Translations under genes and position numbers: made by a program
Shown here: piece after piece, positions 44,301 to 55,053 of the stretch
Numbering within the stretch: position 1 is the stretch's first letter
Layout of the letters: each line of letters starts with the position of its first letter
From: Hordeum vulgare subsp. vulgare
Taxonomy: Eukaryota > Streptophyta > Magnoliopsida > Poales > Poaceae
Assembly (NCBI RefSeq): GCF_904849725.1
Contig: NC_058518.1
Location: 211,246,741-211,310,740 of the forward strand
Reading direction: 5' to 3'
Length of the DNA stretch: 64,000 nt
The notes under the pieces: generated by a model
The model's database searches: none
What the model was told of the DNA's origin: nothing
Seen by the model: the letters and a program-made list of their open reading frames with translations, nothing else

Positions 44301-44917
44301 ACGCGCACCACCGCGGGGAAGGGTGGCGCACGCTCGCGCGGCCAAGGAGGGGCCCCTTCTGGCACTGCCAGGAGCAAGAGCCCCTTGCGTTCCACCCACG
44401 TGTCGCCTCCCCCCTCACCGGCGGAAGCGCTGAAGCACACGCAATTGCTCCTAGATTTTCCTCCGACGGCGGACAAGCTCAAGGAATGGTGGGCCACCAT
44501 TCAGAGCTTCATCGCCTTCACCAACGGAGACGGGCCAGAGCAGCCGGAGACATCGAAATGACCCTCCAACAGGCCTGCCCACGACCGCGTGGAGGAGGGC
44601 GGGGATGCTTCCGCCACGGTGCATTTCCCGCCGGGGCGGAGGCAACAGGTCATCCTCTCCGACGACTCCACTGGATCCTCCGACCCGCGCACCCGCCGCG
44701 ACCAGCGTCACATCCTGCAAGAGAGACACAGGGAAGATGCTAGGAATCTCATCGACCGGCGGTCGGAGACGCGCAGTCAGAGAAGCGATCCGAGACTGTC
44801 ACGGACGCGCCATCCTCGGGGTACCCCCGGCGCTCTGCCCTACGACGTGGGCTGCCGTCCTTTTCCCCCGAGCTCCGGTGTGCCCAGTGGCCCAGCCCCC
44901 GTATCTTCAAGTCGGAG
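44301..44917 (+). pseudogene. gag: Gag middle part of B, frameshifted
   Basis: Resumes B after C. Codons such as FPPTADKLKEWWATIQSFI (44457-44515) and RHPRGTPGALPY (about 44810-44848) switch frames several times. The gag motif FSPELRCAQWPSPRIFKSEMPEKYD-type transition falls at the junction with the open frame at 44918. Confidence 0.55.
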
Positions 44918-46144
44918 ATGCCCGAAAAGTACGACGACAAGACTCACCCATCCGAGTTCCTTAGCATCTACACCATCGTCGTGCAGGCTGCCGGGGGCCG
45001 AGACGACAAGATACTCACCAAATACTTCCCCTTGGTGATTAAGCCCAACGTGAGGTCTTGGTTGATGCACCTGCCCAAGAACTCCATATCTTCTTGGAAG
45101 GACATGTGCCAGGATTTTGTTGGCGCCTTTACTGGCGGCCACCGAGCCCCTGGCCAGGAGAGTGACTTGCACATCATCCGCCAGAAGGAGGGAGAAACTC
45201 TGTGCAAGTACATCCAGATATTTAGCCGCATTCAGCACAATATCCTAGATGTCCACCCAACCGCCGTCATCAGCGCGTTCCACCAGAACGTGTGCAACTG
45301 GAAGATGCGGGAGGAACTGGCGATGAACAAGGTCCGCGACGTCGTCGAGGTCTACGCTCTGGCTGACAAGTGCGTGCAGACAGAGGAAAGGAGGAGGCTT
45401 CCTGGCAAAGGCGCCAATGCAGAAGCCGACTCCGAAGATGATGACGCTGACCCTTCATCGAGGAAGGGGAAGAAGCGCAACAAGAAGAGGAAGAGCAAGG
45501 TCGTGTTTGCTGTTGAGAGTTCCAGCGATGTTGACGCCGCCAAAAATGCTAAGGCGGAGACCCCCGGTAAAGGCGCTGCTGGGTGCCACTCCTGCCATGC
45601 CTTGGCGGCCGCCGACAAGCCGGACGTCCCCGGCAAACAGTACTGCAAGATCCACCGTACCAAGGGCCATGACCTCCAGGACTGCCACCAAGTCGAGGAA
45701 CTCGCCGAAAAGCAAAACGTTGAGTACGAGAGGCGCGACAAGGAGAAGGCCCGAGATGGTGCAGAGGGGTCTGGTGGGAAGAAGGGTGGCCGCAGAGGAA
45801 ACCACGACAAGGCCCGAAACAAGCGAGAGGCGCCCGCGCGACGGCGAGACAAGGTGGAAGATGAGGACGAAGGCGGCCGAGAGGACGACTCCAGCGACCA
45901 TGAGTTTCAGAGGGCCACTGATATGATGTTCCTCGACGGAGGCACGTTGCTACACTCTTCCCACCACCAACTAAAAAAGTGGGCGAGAGAAGTGAGCGCG
46001 GCCGAGCCCTCCGTTGGGGTCTATAAGCCCCTGAAATGGTCGAGCACGCCCATCATATTTGACTCTGAGGATCACCCTGGCCGAGTTACTGCGGTCAGGT
46101 CTTTGCCATTGTTGTTTCACCAACGATCTGCAACCTCAAGGTGA
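44918..46144 (+). CDS. gag: Gag of Tat element B (408-codon open part)
   Basis: Starts MPEKYDDKTHPSEFLSIY, inside the gag core. Residues 1-130 follow the retrotransposon gag pattern (LTKYFPLVIKPNVRSWLMHL, SSWKDMCQDFVGAF, MREELAMNKVRDVVEVYALA). A Lys/Arg-rich stretch (about 183-194) and the zinc-binding-like YCKIHRTKGHDLQDCH (242-257) suit the nucleocapsid. The C-terminus is strongly charged (EDEGGREDDSSDH). The true start lies upstream in broken sequence. It stops at 46144 in a frame different from protease, after a frameshift near 46110-46125. Confidence 0.85.
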   Translation: MPEKYDDKTHPSEFLSIYTIVVQAAGGRDDKILTKYFPLVIKPNVRSWLMHLPKNSISSWKDMCQDFVGAFTGGHRAPGQESDLHIIRQKEGETLCKYIQIFSRIQHNILDVHPTAVISAFHQNVCNWKMREELAMNKVRDVVEVYALADKCVQTEERRRLPGKGANAEADSEDDDADPSSRKGKKRNKKRKSKVVFAVESSSDVDAAKNAKAETPGKGAAGCHSCHALAAADKPDVPGKQYCKIHRTKGHDLQDCHQVEELAEKQNVEYERRDKEKARDGAEGSGGKKGGRRGNHDKARNKREAPARRRDKVEDEDEGGREDDSSDHEFQRATDMMFLDGGTLLHSSHHQLKKWAREVSAAEPSVGVYKPLKWSSTPIIFDSEDHPGRVTAVRSLPLLFHQRSATSR

Positions 46145-46512
46145 CGAAGATGTTGGTGGACGGCGGATCCGTCCTGCACCTCATCTCCCCTAACGTCATC
46201 CGAAGGCTGCAAATTCCAGACAAAGGTCTCGAGGAAACGGAAGCGTTTCAAGGGATCAACCCTGGGAGGATCCAGCCGAAGGGGAAGATCACGCTGCCAG
46301 TAACCTTCGGCAGCGACCAGAACTACAGGACTGAGAAGGTCGTTTTTGACGTCCCTGACAACCCATTCACCTACAACGGGATCCTCGGGCGCTCGACATT
46401 GTCCAAGTTCATGGCGGCATCACAATACGCCTACAATACGTTGAAGATGCCCGATCCCATCGGCGTCATCAACATTAACGACGACAAGAAAGACACGATT
46501 GTTTGCACCTAG
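46141..46512 (+). CDS. Aspartic protease of element B
   Basis: Open for 123 codons. The active-site loop reads MLVDGGSVLHLISP, then ITLPVTFGSDQNYRTEKV, and the flap/C-terminal part NPFTYNGILGRSTLSKFM. The DGGS loop replaces the classical DTG/DSG, as is usual in Tat proteases. It would process gag-pol. Coding ancestry extends upstream (PTICNLKVTKM) in the same frame, so the ATG is not a true start. A TAG at 46510 ends it, and the linker to RT (46513-46836) has further stops. Confidence 0.85.
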   Translation: MTKMLVDGGSVLHLISPNVIRRLQIPDKGLEETEAFQGINPGRIQPKGKITLPVTFGSDQNYRTEKVVFDVPDNPFTYNGILGRSTLSKFMAASQYAYNTLKMPDPIGVININDDKKDTIVCT

Positions 46513-46836
46513 CGCCTCTATCGGGAAGCCGTCGCAGCGTCTGCCGATAAGGCGTCCACTCCTGCCACCTCGGCTCCCGATATTAGGAAGACGAAGACCG
46601 GCAAGGAGGCCCGTCAAGCTGGCCCCGGCAAGCGCACCTCCTCAGAATGTTGCGCTGCAGGAACATAGGCGCCAGAGGGCTCCGCCGGGAAGCACAAGAA
46701 GACAAAAGCTGCCCCGCTTGAGACCAAGAAGGTGCCCGCCAAGGAGGATGGTATGGGTGGAACTTTCACCATAAGTTCCACCCTAGACAACAAATAGTAA
46801 AGCGGTCTCATCGCCTTCCTCCGGGCGAATCTCGAT

Positions 46837-47586
46837 GTGTTTGCCTGGCAACCATCAAATATCCCCGACGCTCCCAGGAAGGTGATTGAGCACCACCTAG
46901 TTGTCTGCCCTCACGCGCGGCCGATTAGACTAAAGGTGAAGAAACAAGCTCTGGAGCGGCAAGAGTTCATTGCCGAGGAGATCAACAAGCTAGAAGCAGT
47001 AGGCCTAGTTAGGGGAGTCATCCATCCTACATGGTTGGCCAATCCGGTCATGGTGCGCAAGGCGAACGGGAAGTGGCGGCTGTGTATAGATTTCACTGAT
47101 GTCAATAAAGCTTGCCCAAAAGATCCTTTCCCCTTGCCGTGCATCGACCAGATTGTGGACTCCACTGCTGGCTGTGATCTATTGTCCTTCCTTGACGCCT
47201 ATTCAAGATATCACCAGACTTTCATGGCCAAGGAAGATGAAGAGAAGACCGCGTTCATTACCCCGTGCGGCACGTACTGCTTCGTGTGTATGCCTTTCGG
47301 GTTGAAGAATGTCAGATCCACGTTCTCAACGGTGATCCAGATTGGTTTTGAGCCACAGCTCCACAGAAACTTGGAAGCTTATATGGATGACATAGTGGTC
47401 AAAACCAAGGACAAGGCGACGCTCATACAAGATTTGGAGGAGACGTTTGCCAACCTGTGCAAGATCAATCTCAAGCTCAACCCTGAAAAGTGTGTCTTCA
47501 GTGTCCCATCCGGCAAGCTTCTCGGGTTCTTCATGTCTCAGCGGGCAATCGGAGCTAATCCCGAGAAGATCAAGGCCATCGAATAG
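46837..47586 (+). CDS. Reverse transcriptase of element B
   Basis: 249 codons covering fingers and palm. In order: NPVMVRKANGKWRLCIDF (69-86), LSFLDAYSRYHQ (116-127, first catalytic Asp), CMPFGLKN (151-158) and AYMDDIVVKT (181-190, catalytic YMDD), then the KINLKLNPEKCVF primer-grip region and SGKLLGFFMSQRAI. All catalytic aspartates are kept. It copies element RNA into DNA in the particle. A TAG at 47584 cuts it from RNase H, which continues in the same direction. Confidence 0.92.
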   Translation: MFAWQPSNIPDAPRKVIEHHLVVCPHARPIRLKVKKQALERQEFIAEEINKLEAVGLVRGVIHPTWLANPVMVRKANGKWRLCIDFTDVNKACPKDPFPLPCIDQIVDSTAGCDLLSFLDAYSRYHQTFMAKEDEEKTAFITPCGTYCFVCMPFGLKNVRSTFSTVIQIGFEPQLHRNLEAYMDDIVVKTKDKATLIQDLEETFANLCKINLKLNPEKCVFSVPSGKLLGFFMSQRAIGANPEKIKAIE

Positions 47587-48051
47587 ATCGAGGCACCGAA
47601 GCGCGTCAAGGATGTACGACACCTAGCCGGCTGTGTTGCCGCATTGAGCAGATTCATCTCCAAGTCCGCTGAACGTGCCTTGCCCTTTTTCAAAATCTTG
47701 AAAAAGGCAGTGCCCATGGAGTGGACCCCGGAGGTAGAAGCGGCGTTGCAAGACCTGAAGAAGTATCTTTCCACTACGCCAACCCTGGTCGCGCCTAGGC
47801 CACAGGAGCCGCTGCTCCTGTACCTGGCCGCGACCAACCAAGTGGTTAGCGCCGCTTTGGTGGCGCAGAGGGAGGAGGTTGAAGCTACGCCGGCAGAAGC
47901 GGCACCATCGAGCGAAGCAGGGCCGGCCCGCGAGCAAAGATCCCCAACAGAGGAGGGGACCGGCGATGCCAGACCGCCGCCATCCGACGAGTCGACGCGG
48001 AAAAAGAAAGTGGTGCAGCGCCCCGTCTATTTTGTCAGCTCCCTCCTATAG
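47587..48051 (+). pseudogene. RT connection and first RNase H of element B
   Basis: After the stop, coding resumes with KRVKDVRHLAGCVAALSRFI, FFKILKKA and MEWTPEVEAALQDLKKYL, then the RNase H start (LLLYLAATNQVVSAALVA) and RPVYFVSSLL before a TAG at 48049. A Pro/Glu/Ser-rich insert (about 47880-48000) splits the domain. The first RNase H of Tat elements is usually catalytically degenerate, as it looks here (AATNQ in place of DAS). Confidence 0.75.
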
Positions 48052-48864
48052 GGAGCGCGGTCGAGATACTCGGGGGGTACAAAAATTGCTTTTCAGCCTC
48101 CTCATGGCCTCGAGGAAACTGTGCCATCACTTCCAAGCACATGAGGTCACCGTCGCCACCCGTTTCCCCCTACAAAGGGTTCTGCGGAACCCTGATGGCA
48201 CTGGCATGATAGTGGAATGGGCATTGGAGTTATCCAGCTTTGGCCTAAACTTCGAGAGCACATCAACCATCCAGAGCAGAGTCCTAGCAGAGTTTATTGC
48301 TAAGTGGACTCCAACACCCGACGACGAGATTCAAGAATCAGCCCTCCTGGCCAAGGAAGCAAGCCAAGAGTGGACCATGTACTTTGACGTTGCGTTCTTG
48401 CTCCAAGGGGCAGGGGTCGGCGTGTTGCTTGTCGCCCCCACTAGAGAGCACCTGAAGTACGTGGTGCAGATGTACTTCCCCTAGGAGTAGTCACCAACAA
48501 TACTTCCGAGTACGAGGGCCTCATCGCCGGTCTAAGGATCGTGGCAGACCTCGAAATCAGAAAGTTGGTCATCAGAGGCGACTCGCAACTGTTCGTCTCG
48601 CAAGTCAACAAGGACTACCAGAGCCCGTTGATGGAGGCATACGTCGAAGAAGTGAGTAAGCTGGGAGAGCGCTTCGACGGCCTACAAGCAGAGCATATCC
48701 CCCGTGCCAAAAATACTATCGCTAACGAGCTGTCGAAGCGTGCAGCCCTTAAGTTACATGTGGAACCAGGAACTTTCGTGCTACGGATCACCCAACCATC
48801 CATGACGACATCTCCCCAGCAAGAAAAGAGAAGGAAGTTGGACTTCGCGAGTACTTCGCAGTAG
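48052..48864 (+). pseudogene. Second (additional) RNase H of element B
   Basis: The pieces 48052-48484 and 48541-48864 carry LMASRKLCHHFQAHEVTV and the tether to a second RNase H: WTMYFDVAF (Asp), NTSEYEGLIAGL (Glu), LVIRGDSQLFVSQV (Asp), HIPRAKNTIANELSK. A second RNase H of the archaeal/plant type is the hallmark of Tat elements. A TAG at 48482 lies inside the domain and the final acidic residue looks changed to Asn (IANELS). Confidence 0.8.
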
Positions 48865-50226
48865 ACCTACTGGGAAATTCTGGCAAGGGTCCTGCTGGGG
48901 GAGAGGTTGTCGGGGAAGACCTCCAGCCTGCCGAGGGGGATACCACCCCGGCGGAAGAAATGTCTTTGGTCCTTGCCATCAAACCACGCGCTCCGGCATG
49001 GGCACATCAAATTGTCCAGTACCTTCAGACTGGGACCTACCCGAAGAGCAGGAAGAAGCAGAAAGAGTAGCCCGTCAGTCCAACATGTATCAATTCATCG
49101 ACGACACTCTATACAGAAGACGACTGAATAGAGTGAAATTGAAGTGCATCCCCCAAGACGAAGGCCTAGAGCTGTTGGACGAGATACATGGAGGCATATG
49201 TGACTCCCACATAGGGTCAAGAGTGCTTGCCGACAAAGCATTCCGGCAAGGTTTCTTTTGGCCCACAGCTCTCCAGGATGCAACGACACTAGTAACCAAG
49301 TGTGAAGCGTGTTAGGTCGATTCGAACAAAGCTCATCAACCAACTCAAGCACTACAGACAATCCCTCTCTCCAGGCCATTTTTGGTCTGGGGGCTCGATA
49401 TACTCGGCCCCTTTCCCCGCGCTGTCGGGGGCTTTGAGTAGTTGTACGTGGCAATCGACAAGTTCACAAAGTGGCTGGAAGCGGAGCCAGTGAGGAAGGT
49501 GACTCCATAGTCGGCCATTAAGTTCTTCAAAGGAATAGTCTGTCGTTTTGATGTCCCATACAGAATCATCACGGACAACGGCACCCAATTCACAAGCCGC
49601 GTCTTCATGAAGTACGCCCAAGATCTCGGGTGCTGAATATGCTTTCGTTCTGTTGCCCACCCAAGGAGCAATGGGCAAGCGGAAAGGGAAAATACTAAAG
49701 TGTTGCGAGGGTTGAAAACTTTGACAAGCTGCGCAAACATGGAAGGAACTGCATTGACGAGCTGCCGACGGTTCTTTGGTCGATCAGAATGACGGCAAAT
49801 CGAGCCACCAACCAGACACCCTTCTCCCTGGTCTACGGGGAGGAGGTAGTGCTTCCCATAGAACTCATTTATGGATCGCCTCGGGTGCTCGCTCACGATG
49901 AGCTCGAGCAAGAGCAATAGCGCCAAGACGATGCCGTGCTCCTTGAGGAAAGCCGTCTTCAGGCAGCTATGCGAGCCTCTTGCTACCAGCAAGCCCTGCG
50001 TCGCTTCCACAGCCGCAAGGTGCGAGCCCGAAGTCTTGAGGAAGGCGACCTTGTACTTCGGCACGTTCAGTCGGCCAAGAACTCAAACAAATTGACGCCA
50101 AAGTGGGAAGGACCATATAGGGTAGTGCGAGTCACCAGGCCTGGCGCAGTCCGGCTGGAGACAGAGGATGGAATTCCGGTGAGCAACTCCTGGAACATCA
50201 AACATCTTCGCAAGTTCTACCCGTAG
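48865..50226 (+). pseudogene. Integrase of element B, with stops
   Basis: Zinc-binding part: LLDEIHGGICDSHIG...CEAC (about 49170-49312, HHCC). Catalytic core in pieces: VWGLDILGPFP (Asp), RIITDNGTQFTSR (Asp), NGQAERENTKVLRGL (Glu), so the DDE residues survive. The C-terminal part is open at 49936-50226 (EEGDLVLRHVQSAKNS, KLTPKWEGPYRVVRV, WNIKHLRKFYP). Stops occur at 49313, about 49507 and about 49636. It would join cDNA to the target. There is no chromodomain, unlike F2. Confidence 0.85.
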
Positions 50227-51000
50227 GGAGAGGCCGCCGGGTATACCGGCGACCACCTTTTGTACAAGTCTTGCCGATGTTGCATGTAATCCTTTGTACA
50301 AAGCCAGGCAAAGACAGTGAGCGCAGTCAAATAAAGTTTAGCGTCATGCATCATCTAGATTTCTCATGATTAAAATCATGCATGCATATAATCTAGAGTT
50401 TGGTATAGCGCATAAACTGACAAGCACCAAGATATCTATGTGTATTTTCTCTTCTTTCTTCCCACAAAGAACAGTTCTTCCTCCGCGCACAAGTTTGCCG
50501 GGTGGGAGTAGAAGAGGAGGAGGCATACAACATACAGAACAGGAACGAGCCCGGTGTCAAAAGGAGAGTCGCGGTCCAACTGATAAGTGACAGAAACTCC
50601 GAACAAACTCTTGGCTCAAGATCTAGCTCCTTACGAGCGCCTTCAAAACTCTTATATGAAAAACTTGTGCGCCGAAGAGCCTAACCACGGATGCCCTGAA
50701 CACTATCTGGAAGCGCGCCTATCGACTAGCGGCCTTTGGTGACCGCCTCGTTGGAAAGAGGCGTGCTCGATAGTGCAAAGGCAAAACATAGAGACGGCAA
50801 GGCACCTCGCTGGTGGTGACGACCCCGACAAGGAAGCCAAGGCCTATCTCCTGTGGAATCCCCGGCAAGACATGCCGACGGAAACACAACACGAGGATAA
50901 ACCCTACAAAGAAAGGGCGGCTGAAAGAAGATCACACCCAGTCAAGAAAAATAATGACTATATTACAAATGCTCATAAGCGCATATTAAGCTTAAAAGTG
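50227..51000 (+). other. Spacer of B between integrase and antisense ORF
   Basis: Untranslated. AT-rich at 50340-50400. No domain or tandem repeat of note. Confidence 0.55.
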
Positions 51001-54000
51001 TCCATGAGTTTAAGATCGCAGGGACAGAGGTACGCGAAGCCGTTAATCCCGGCGGGAGATTTGCACCCTCTTGACTTGGTCCACCCTATTGACGATGGAC
51101 TTGACGAGCCCTTCGAGCGCCTCCAGGTCCACGCCCTCCGATATGCGCCCAAGGTAAAAGCTCATGCCGAGGTTTCGGTATGCCAGTTTGGTAAGCACCT
51201 TCAAGAGGACGCCTCGACATAGCTCGCGGTACTCGTCAGCAAGGCACGCTCATTCACCGGCCTTGCGCTGCTTCAAAGCATCATCCACGCCTTCGAAGAA
51301 CAAGGTCAACAGGCGCTATGGGACACCACCGGGTCCGAAGGGTAGCCAAAGCCCTGGATGCCCATGGCGGACATTTGCACGTCAACCCTTCCGGCCACGT
51401 CGACAAGACTCTCAGTCCACAACTCGATGTCGCGCGCATAAGCTGCGTGGGCCGCAGAAACGGACTTGAGCTCGTCAGCCTCGCCCTGGAGCTTCACGGC
51501 CAGGGCCTCCTCGCGAGCTCGACTGTCTTGCAGAGCATGCTCCGAAGAGGCCAGTTTTCCTTGCAGCACGGCAGCGACGTTGTTGGCGGAGAGGAGCTTG
51601 GCGGAAGAGTCGGACGCAGCAGCTTGAGCCTCTGTCAAACTAGAGAGGGTTTTTTCCCTCTCGGTCCTGAGCTCCGAAGCCTCCTTCGTGAGCTCGGTGA
51701 AGTTTGCTTCAAGCTCCCTCGCCCATATGGCAAGCTCCTCCTTGGCCCCTTCGGCGACAACGACCCTGTCCGCCATCGTCTTCAACTCCGCGGCGAAGTC
51801 GGAGGCCTGGGCGGCAAGGGCATTTTTGTGTTTCTCCGCCAACTCTTGGGTATGCTACACCACGAGATGCTCGACCTCCTCGTCTTTTGCACAAAGGCGG
51901 TCGTTGAGGGCCCTCTCGTGGCCAGCGATGTCCTCCTCCGCTGCATCAAGGATGATACGGAGGGAGTTGAGGTGAACCTCTTTGGCGGCATGGCGACTTT
52001 TCGCGTCCTCCTCCTCCTCCTTCTGGAAGTGATAACACTTTAGGAGGAGATCCTGACTTTCGGTCTTCGACCAGGCGCGCTCCTCCTGCAGCTCCTGGAA
52101 GGCTTTGGTGAGATGTTCCTGCGCCTGATCAAAGCACTGCTGGAACACCTCCTCCCTCGCCTCAACATCTGTCGCCCGGGAGTCCAGTTTCTCCTTTCGG
52201 GCGTGATAAAGGGCCTGGAGCTGGCTCAAGTTGTCCTTCATGGACAGGAAGAGTTGCTCCTCGCCAAGCTTGCTGTCGCCGGCCTCCAGCCCGGTAACGA
52301 CTTCGAGCCCGTCGGCAGTAGAGACCTCTCCATCAAGGGTCACTCCCGCCACGATCTCGCTGATGCGAGTCATCCCCGGCGGGCTAATAAATTGCCCCTT
52401 GCCTGGACGGATGTACTCGCCGGAAGGAGGGACCGTCGAGGAGGAAGGATGGTCTCCCCTGGCTTCCTCGTCGATGAGTAGGGAGCCCGCGTCCGGCGCA
52501 GCTTCCTCCATGGCGACAGTAGAGAAACTGCCGGCATGCCCTTCAGGCTCCTTGGCGCTCTCCTCCATCGAGTCCTGGGCGGCCTAGCCTCGCACCTCTG
52601 CCGCAGGGTCCAATGCAATCTCCTCAATGACGAGGTCAACATCTACCTCACCCAAGCAAAAAGAGAGGAGGAAAGATCCCAAAGTCCGGAAAGAAGAAGA
52701 AGGAAAGAAAGGGAAGGGAAGCGCAGGTGTCCCCAGACGGGATACTCACCCTTGTCCAACAGGGGCGGGGTGTCTATCCTCACCCCGGAAACATCGGCGG
52801 CCGGCACGAGGTCCTGAGTTTCCAATCCTACCGTGCCCTCCTTGGCGAGACTGGCCCTAGCAGGGGTGTTTTCCCCGTCTGGCGTGGCCTCTGGTGAGTT
52901 CGCATGTTGTCGGGCCTTCCCTGCACGATGAGTAATGTCAGCGATGAAGACCGCGTCTGGTATACTCGGCAAGGGTAAACAAATGGTGGACCCGTGTTGG
53001 GGGCTCTGCTCGGGGCTGACTGAAGTCGACTCCGGCGCCCCGGCGATGCTAGCCGAGGGTCTGTCGCTCGCCGACACCTTTGCCCTCTTGGCCATCCTCT
53101 GTGCCAGCCTCTCCGTTTCCCTGCAAGAGGCCAAGGTCAAGACAAGTCTCATGAGAGATAACAAAAATGGAAGAATGAGGGCACGGGTGCGTACTCAGCT
53201 TCCTCCTCCGAGCTGAAGGTCGAGAAGTCAAAGTTCACATCCTCCTCGCCGCCGACGGGAGGCGACGCGCCTCTTGAGCGCTTGGCCGGGACGGAGACTG
53301 GAGCTTGCCGCACCAGGAGCCCAGTGTCGGTGCGTCCAAGGACCCGTTTGGGCCTTTGGTGGACCGGAGGCTCCTCGACCTCTTCCTCCTCCTCCTCCGC
53401 CTCTTCAAGCAGATGGACAATGGAGCGGCCCTGGGCAGAGAAGCTGCCGGCCTCCCTGGCAAGCGCATCCGCCGCCGCCATCAACTCCTTGTCCTATTCT
53501 CCTTCATCGAAGGACCCAACCTTCCCCACCACCTCGGCAAGGGCCTTCTCCTAAAGCTGGCTGGCTATGTACGCCACCTCCCCTTAGGTGGTGAGGAGGA
53601 TGAGCACGACCTCCTCCACCCTGGCAACCATCTCCGACAGACGATCGAAAAAGGACAAGATGACCTCGTCCGACGGTTGGTCCCAGGTTGGAAGCACACT
53701 ATGGGCGTTGCACTCCGACATCATTGCCGTGAGCGCGCTCAGGTCTGAGCTCATGAATATGGGAATAACGCCCGCCGGAAGCCGGAGCCTGGGTCAAACT
53801 TGAACAGCTTGCTGCAGACGAAGGTGTACTGCACCACGGTCAGGTTGCTGTTCAACCCAGGCCGCGGCCGCATTATGTCCGCCGCGTTCGAGTATGACGA
53901 CACCAGCCTCCCCCTCTGTGTTGAAGGGGGGCGATCCGCATTCAAATGAAATCGGAAGCCACTATTTCCATCGTCTACCCTGCGGGTCTCAGACGCAGGA

Positions 54001-54547
54001 TCCTGGTGACTAGGATGGCCAATTTCTCATCGCCTGGGTCGAGGCTGCTCAAGTCATTGCTCCGGGCCTCAATCTTGGCGGTCCTGGGCTCGCAGAAGGG
54101 TAGAAACCCCTTTTCCCGAACCCAACACCACTTCCCTCGCCACTCCTCCCAATTCTCCCGAAGTGTCCCTTCCAAATATGCCTCCTTGCACCTGGTCCAC
54201 GAAATCTAGGTGATGGAGCCGGAAAGGGCGTCTCCTCTTTGGATATGAGGGATGAAGTAGTGGCGGAAGAAGGCGGTGTTGGGGACGATGACGATGAAGT
54301 TTTCGTAGAGATGTGCGAATATTGACATGCATGTCACGACATTCGGCGTAAAATCTAGAAGCCGAAAGCCGTAGGTCTGCATGATATCAACAAAGAACTC
54401 CAAGAAAGGTGGCCAGATCCTGCAATAGAAGAAATGGGCGAAGAACGGGTACTTATCCGGTTCAGGGCCCGTTTCCCCGGCGTTCACGATGGTGGCCAGA
54501 TGAGTCGTCGTCTTCACCACCCACATGAAATGATAGCGGTTCGACAA
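51001..54547 (-). pseudogene. Antisense ORF of element B
   Basis: Minus strand, opposite to gag-pol. Its N-terminal domain (54547-54206) has WPPFLEFFVDIMQTYGF and TAFFRHYFIPH. A charged Glu/Asp-rich middle part (53484-52643) follows, then a long coiled coil in two open stretches: 52568-51855 (237 codons, with LDSRATDVEAREEVFQQ) and 51842-51306 (178 codons, with ELTKEASELRTEREKTL). Weak coding likeness continues to ~51000. Stops lie between parts; introns are possible because this ORF may use its own transcript. Plus-strand frames across 51318-53748 are shadows. Confidence 0.75.
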
Positions 54548-55053
54548 GGCACTCGCCTCAATCCCCAGAGGGAAGAAGGCAAGTTCCTGCCGCTTTTCGC
54601 CATCTCCTTTCTACATGTTGGCTGGCTTCCCCTTTTATGCTCTGCTCCCCTTCGGCGACATGTCAACGGCGGGAGGGGCGGCTACTGGGGGAAGTAGTTT
54701 CGGGCAGGAGAAACGGGGGACAGAGACTCGGTCTCAAGGAAGAAGATGACAGCGGTGGTGAGATTGGAGGAACACGAAAGTCAGGAAGCAACCACGCCCC
54801 TCATTCTTTTCCTTTATGGGAAACGCATGTCGGCCCTTGGTTGCCCAACTAACGGCTCCTCGCGCAAACGGCTGCCTCAACCATTGCGCGCACACCGCAC
54901 ACCCTCCCACTTCGCGCGTTCAATGCACGACATGGGGAAAGAAAGCCTATAACGACTTGATTCCGATAAGCCTGGCGCCCGCGTGTCCATGCACCGCTTT
55001 GGGCCTGGCCCAACAACGCCTCGCATCCGTGTGTGGCCCAGACCCGGGGCTCC
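54548..55053 (+). other. Region between antisense ORF start and B 3' LTR
   Basis: Would hold the promoter of the antisense ORF (minus sense) and the polypurine tract of B. ACCCGGGGCTCC abuts the LTR, only weakly purine-rich. No gene. Confidence 0.45.

Noticed and set aside
51318..52043. Plus-strand 241-codon frame in B
   Set aside because: Opposite to a clear coiled-coil frame on the minus strand with heptad-like Glu/Lys/Ala pattern; the plus translation is Leu/Gly/Arg-rich without motif.
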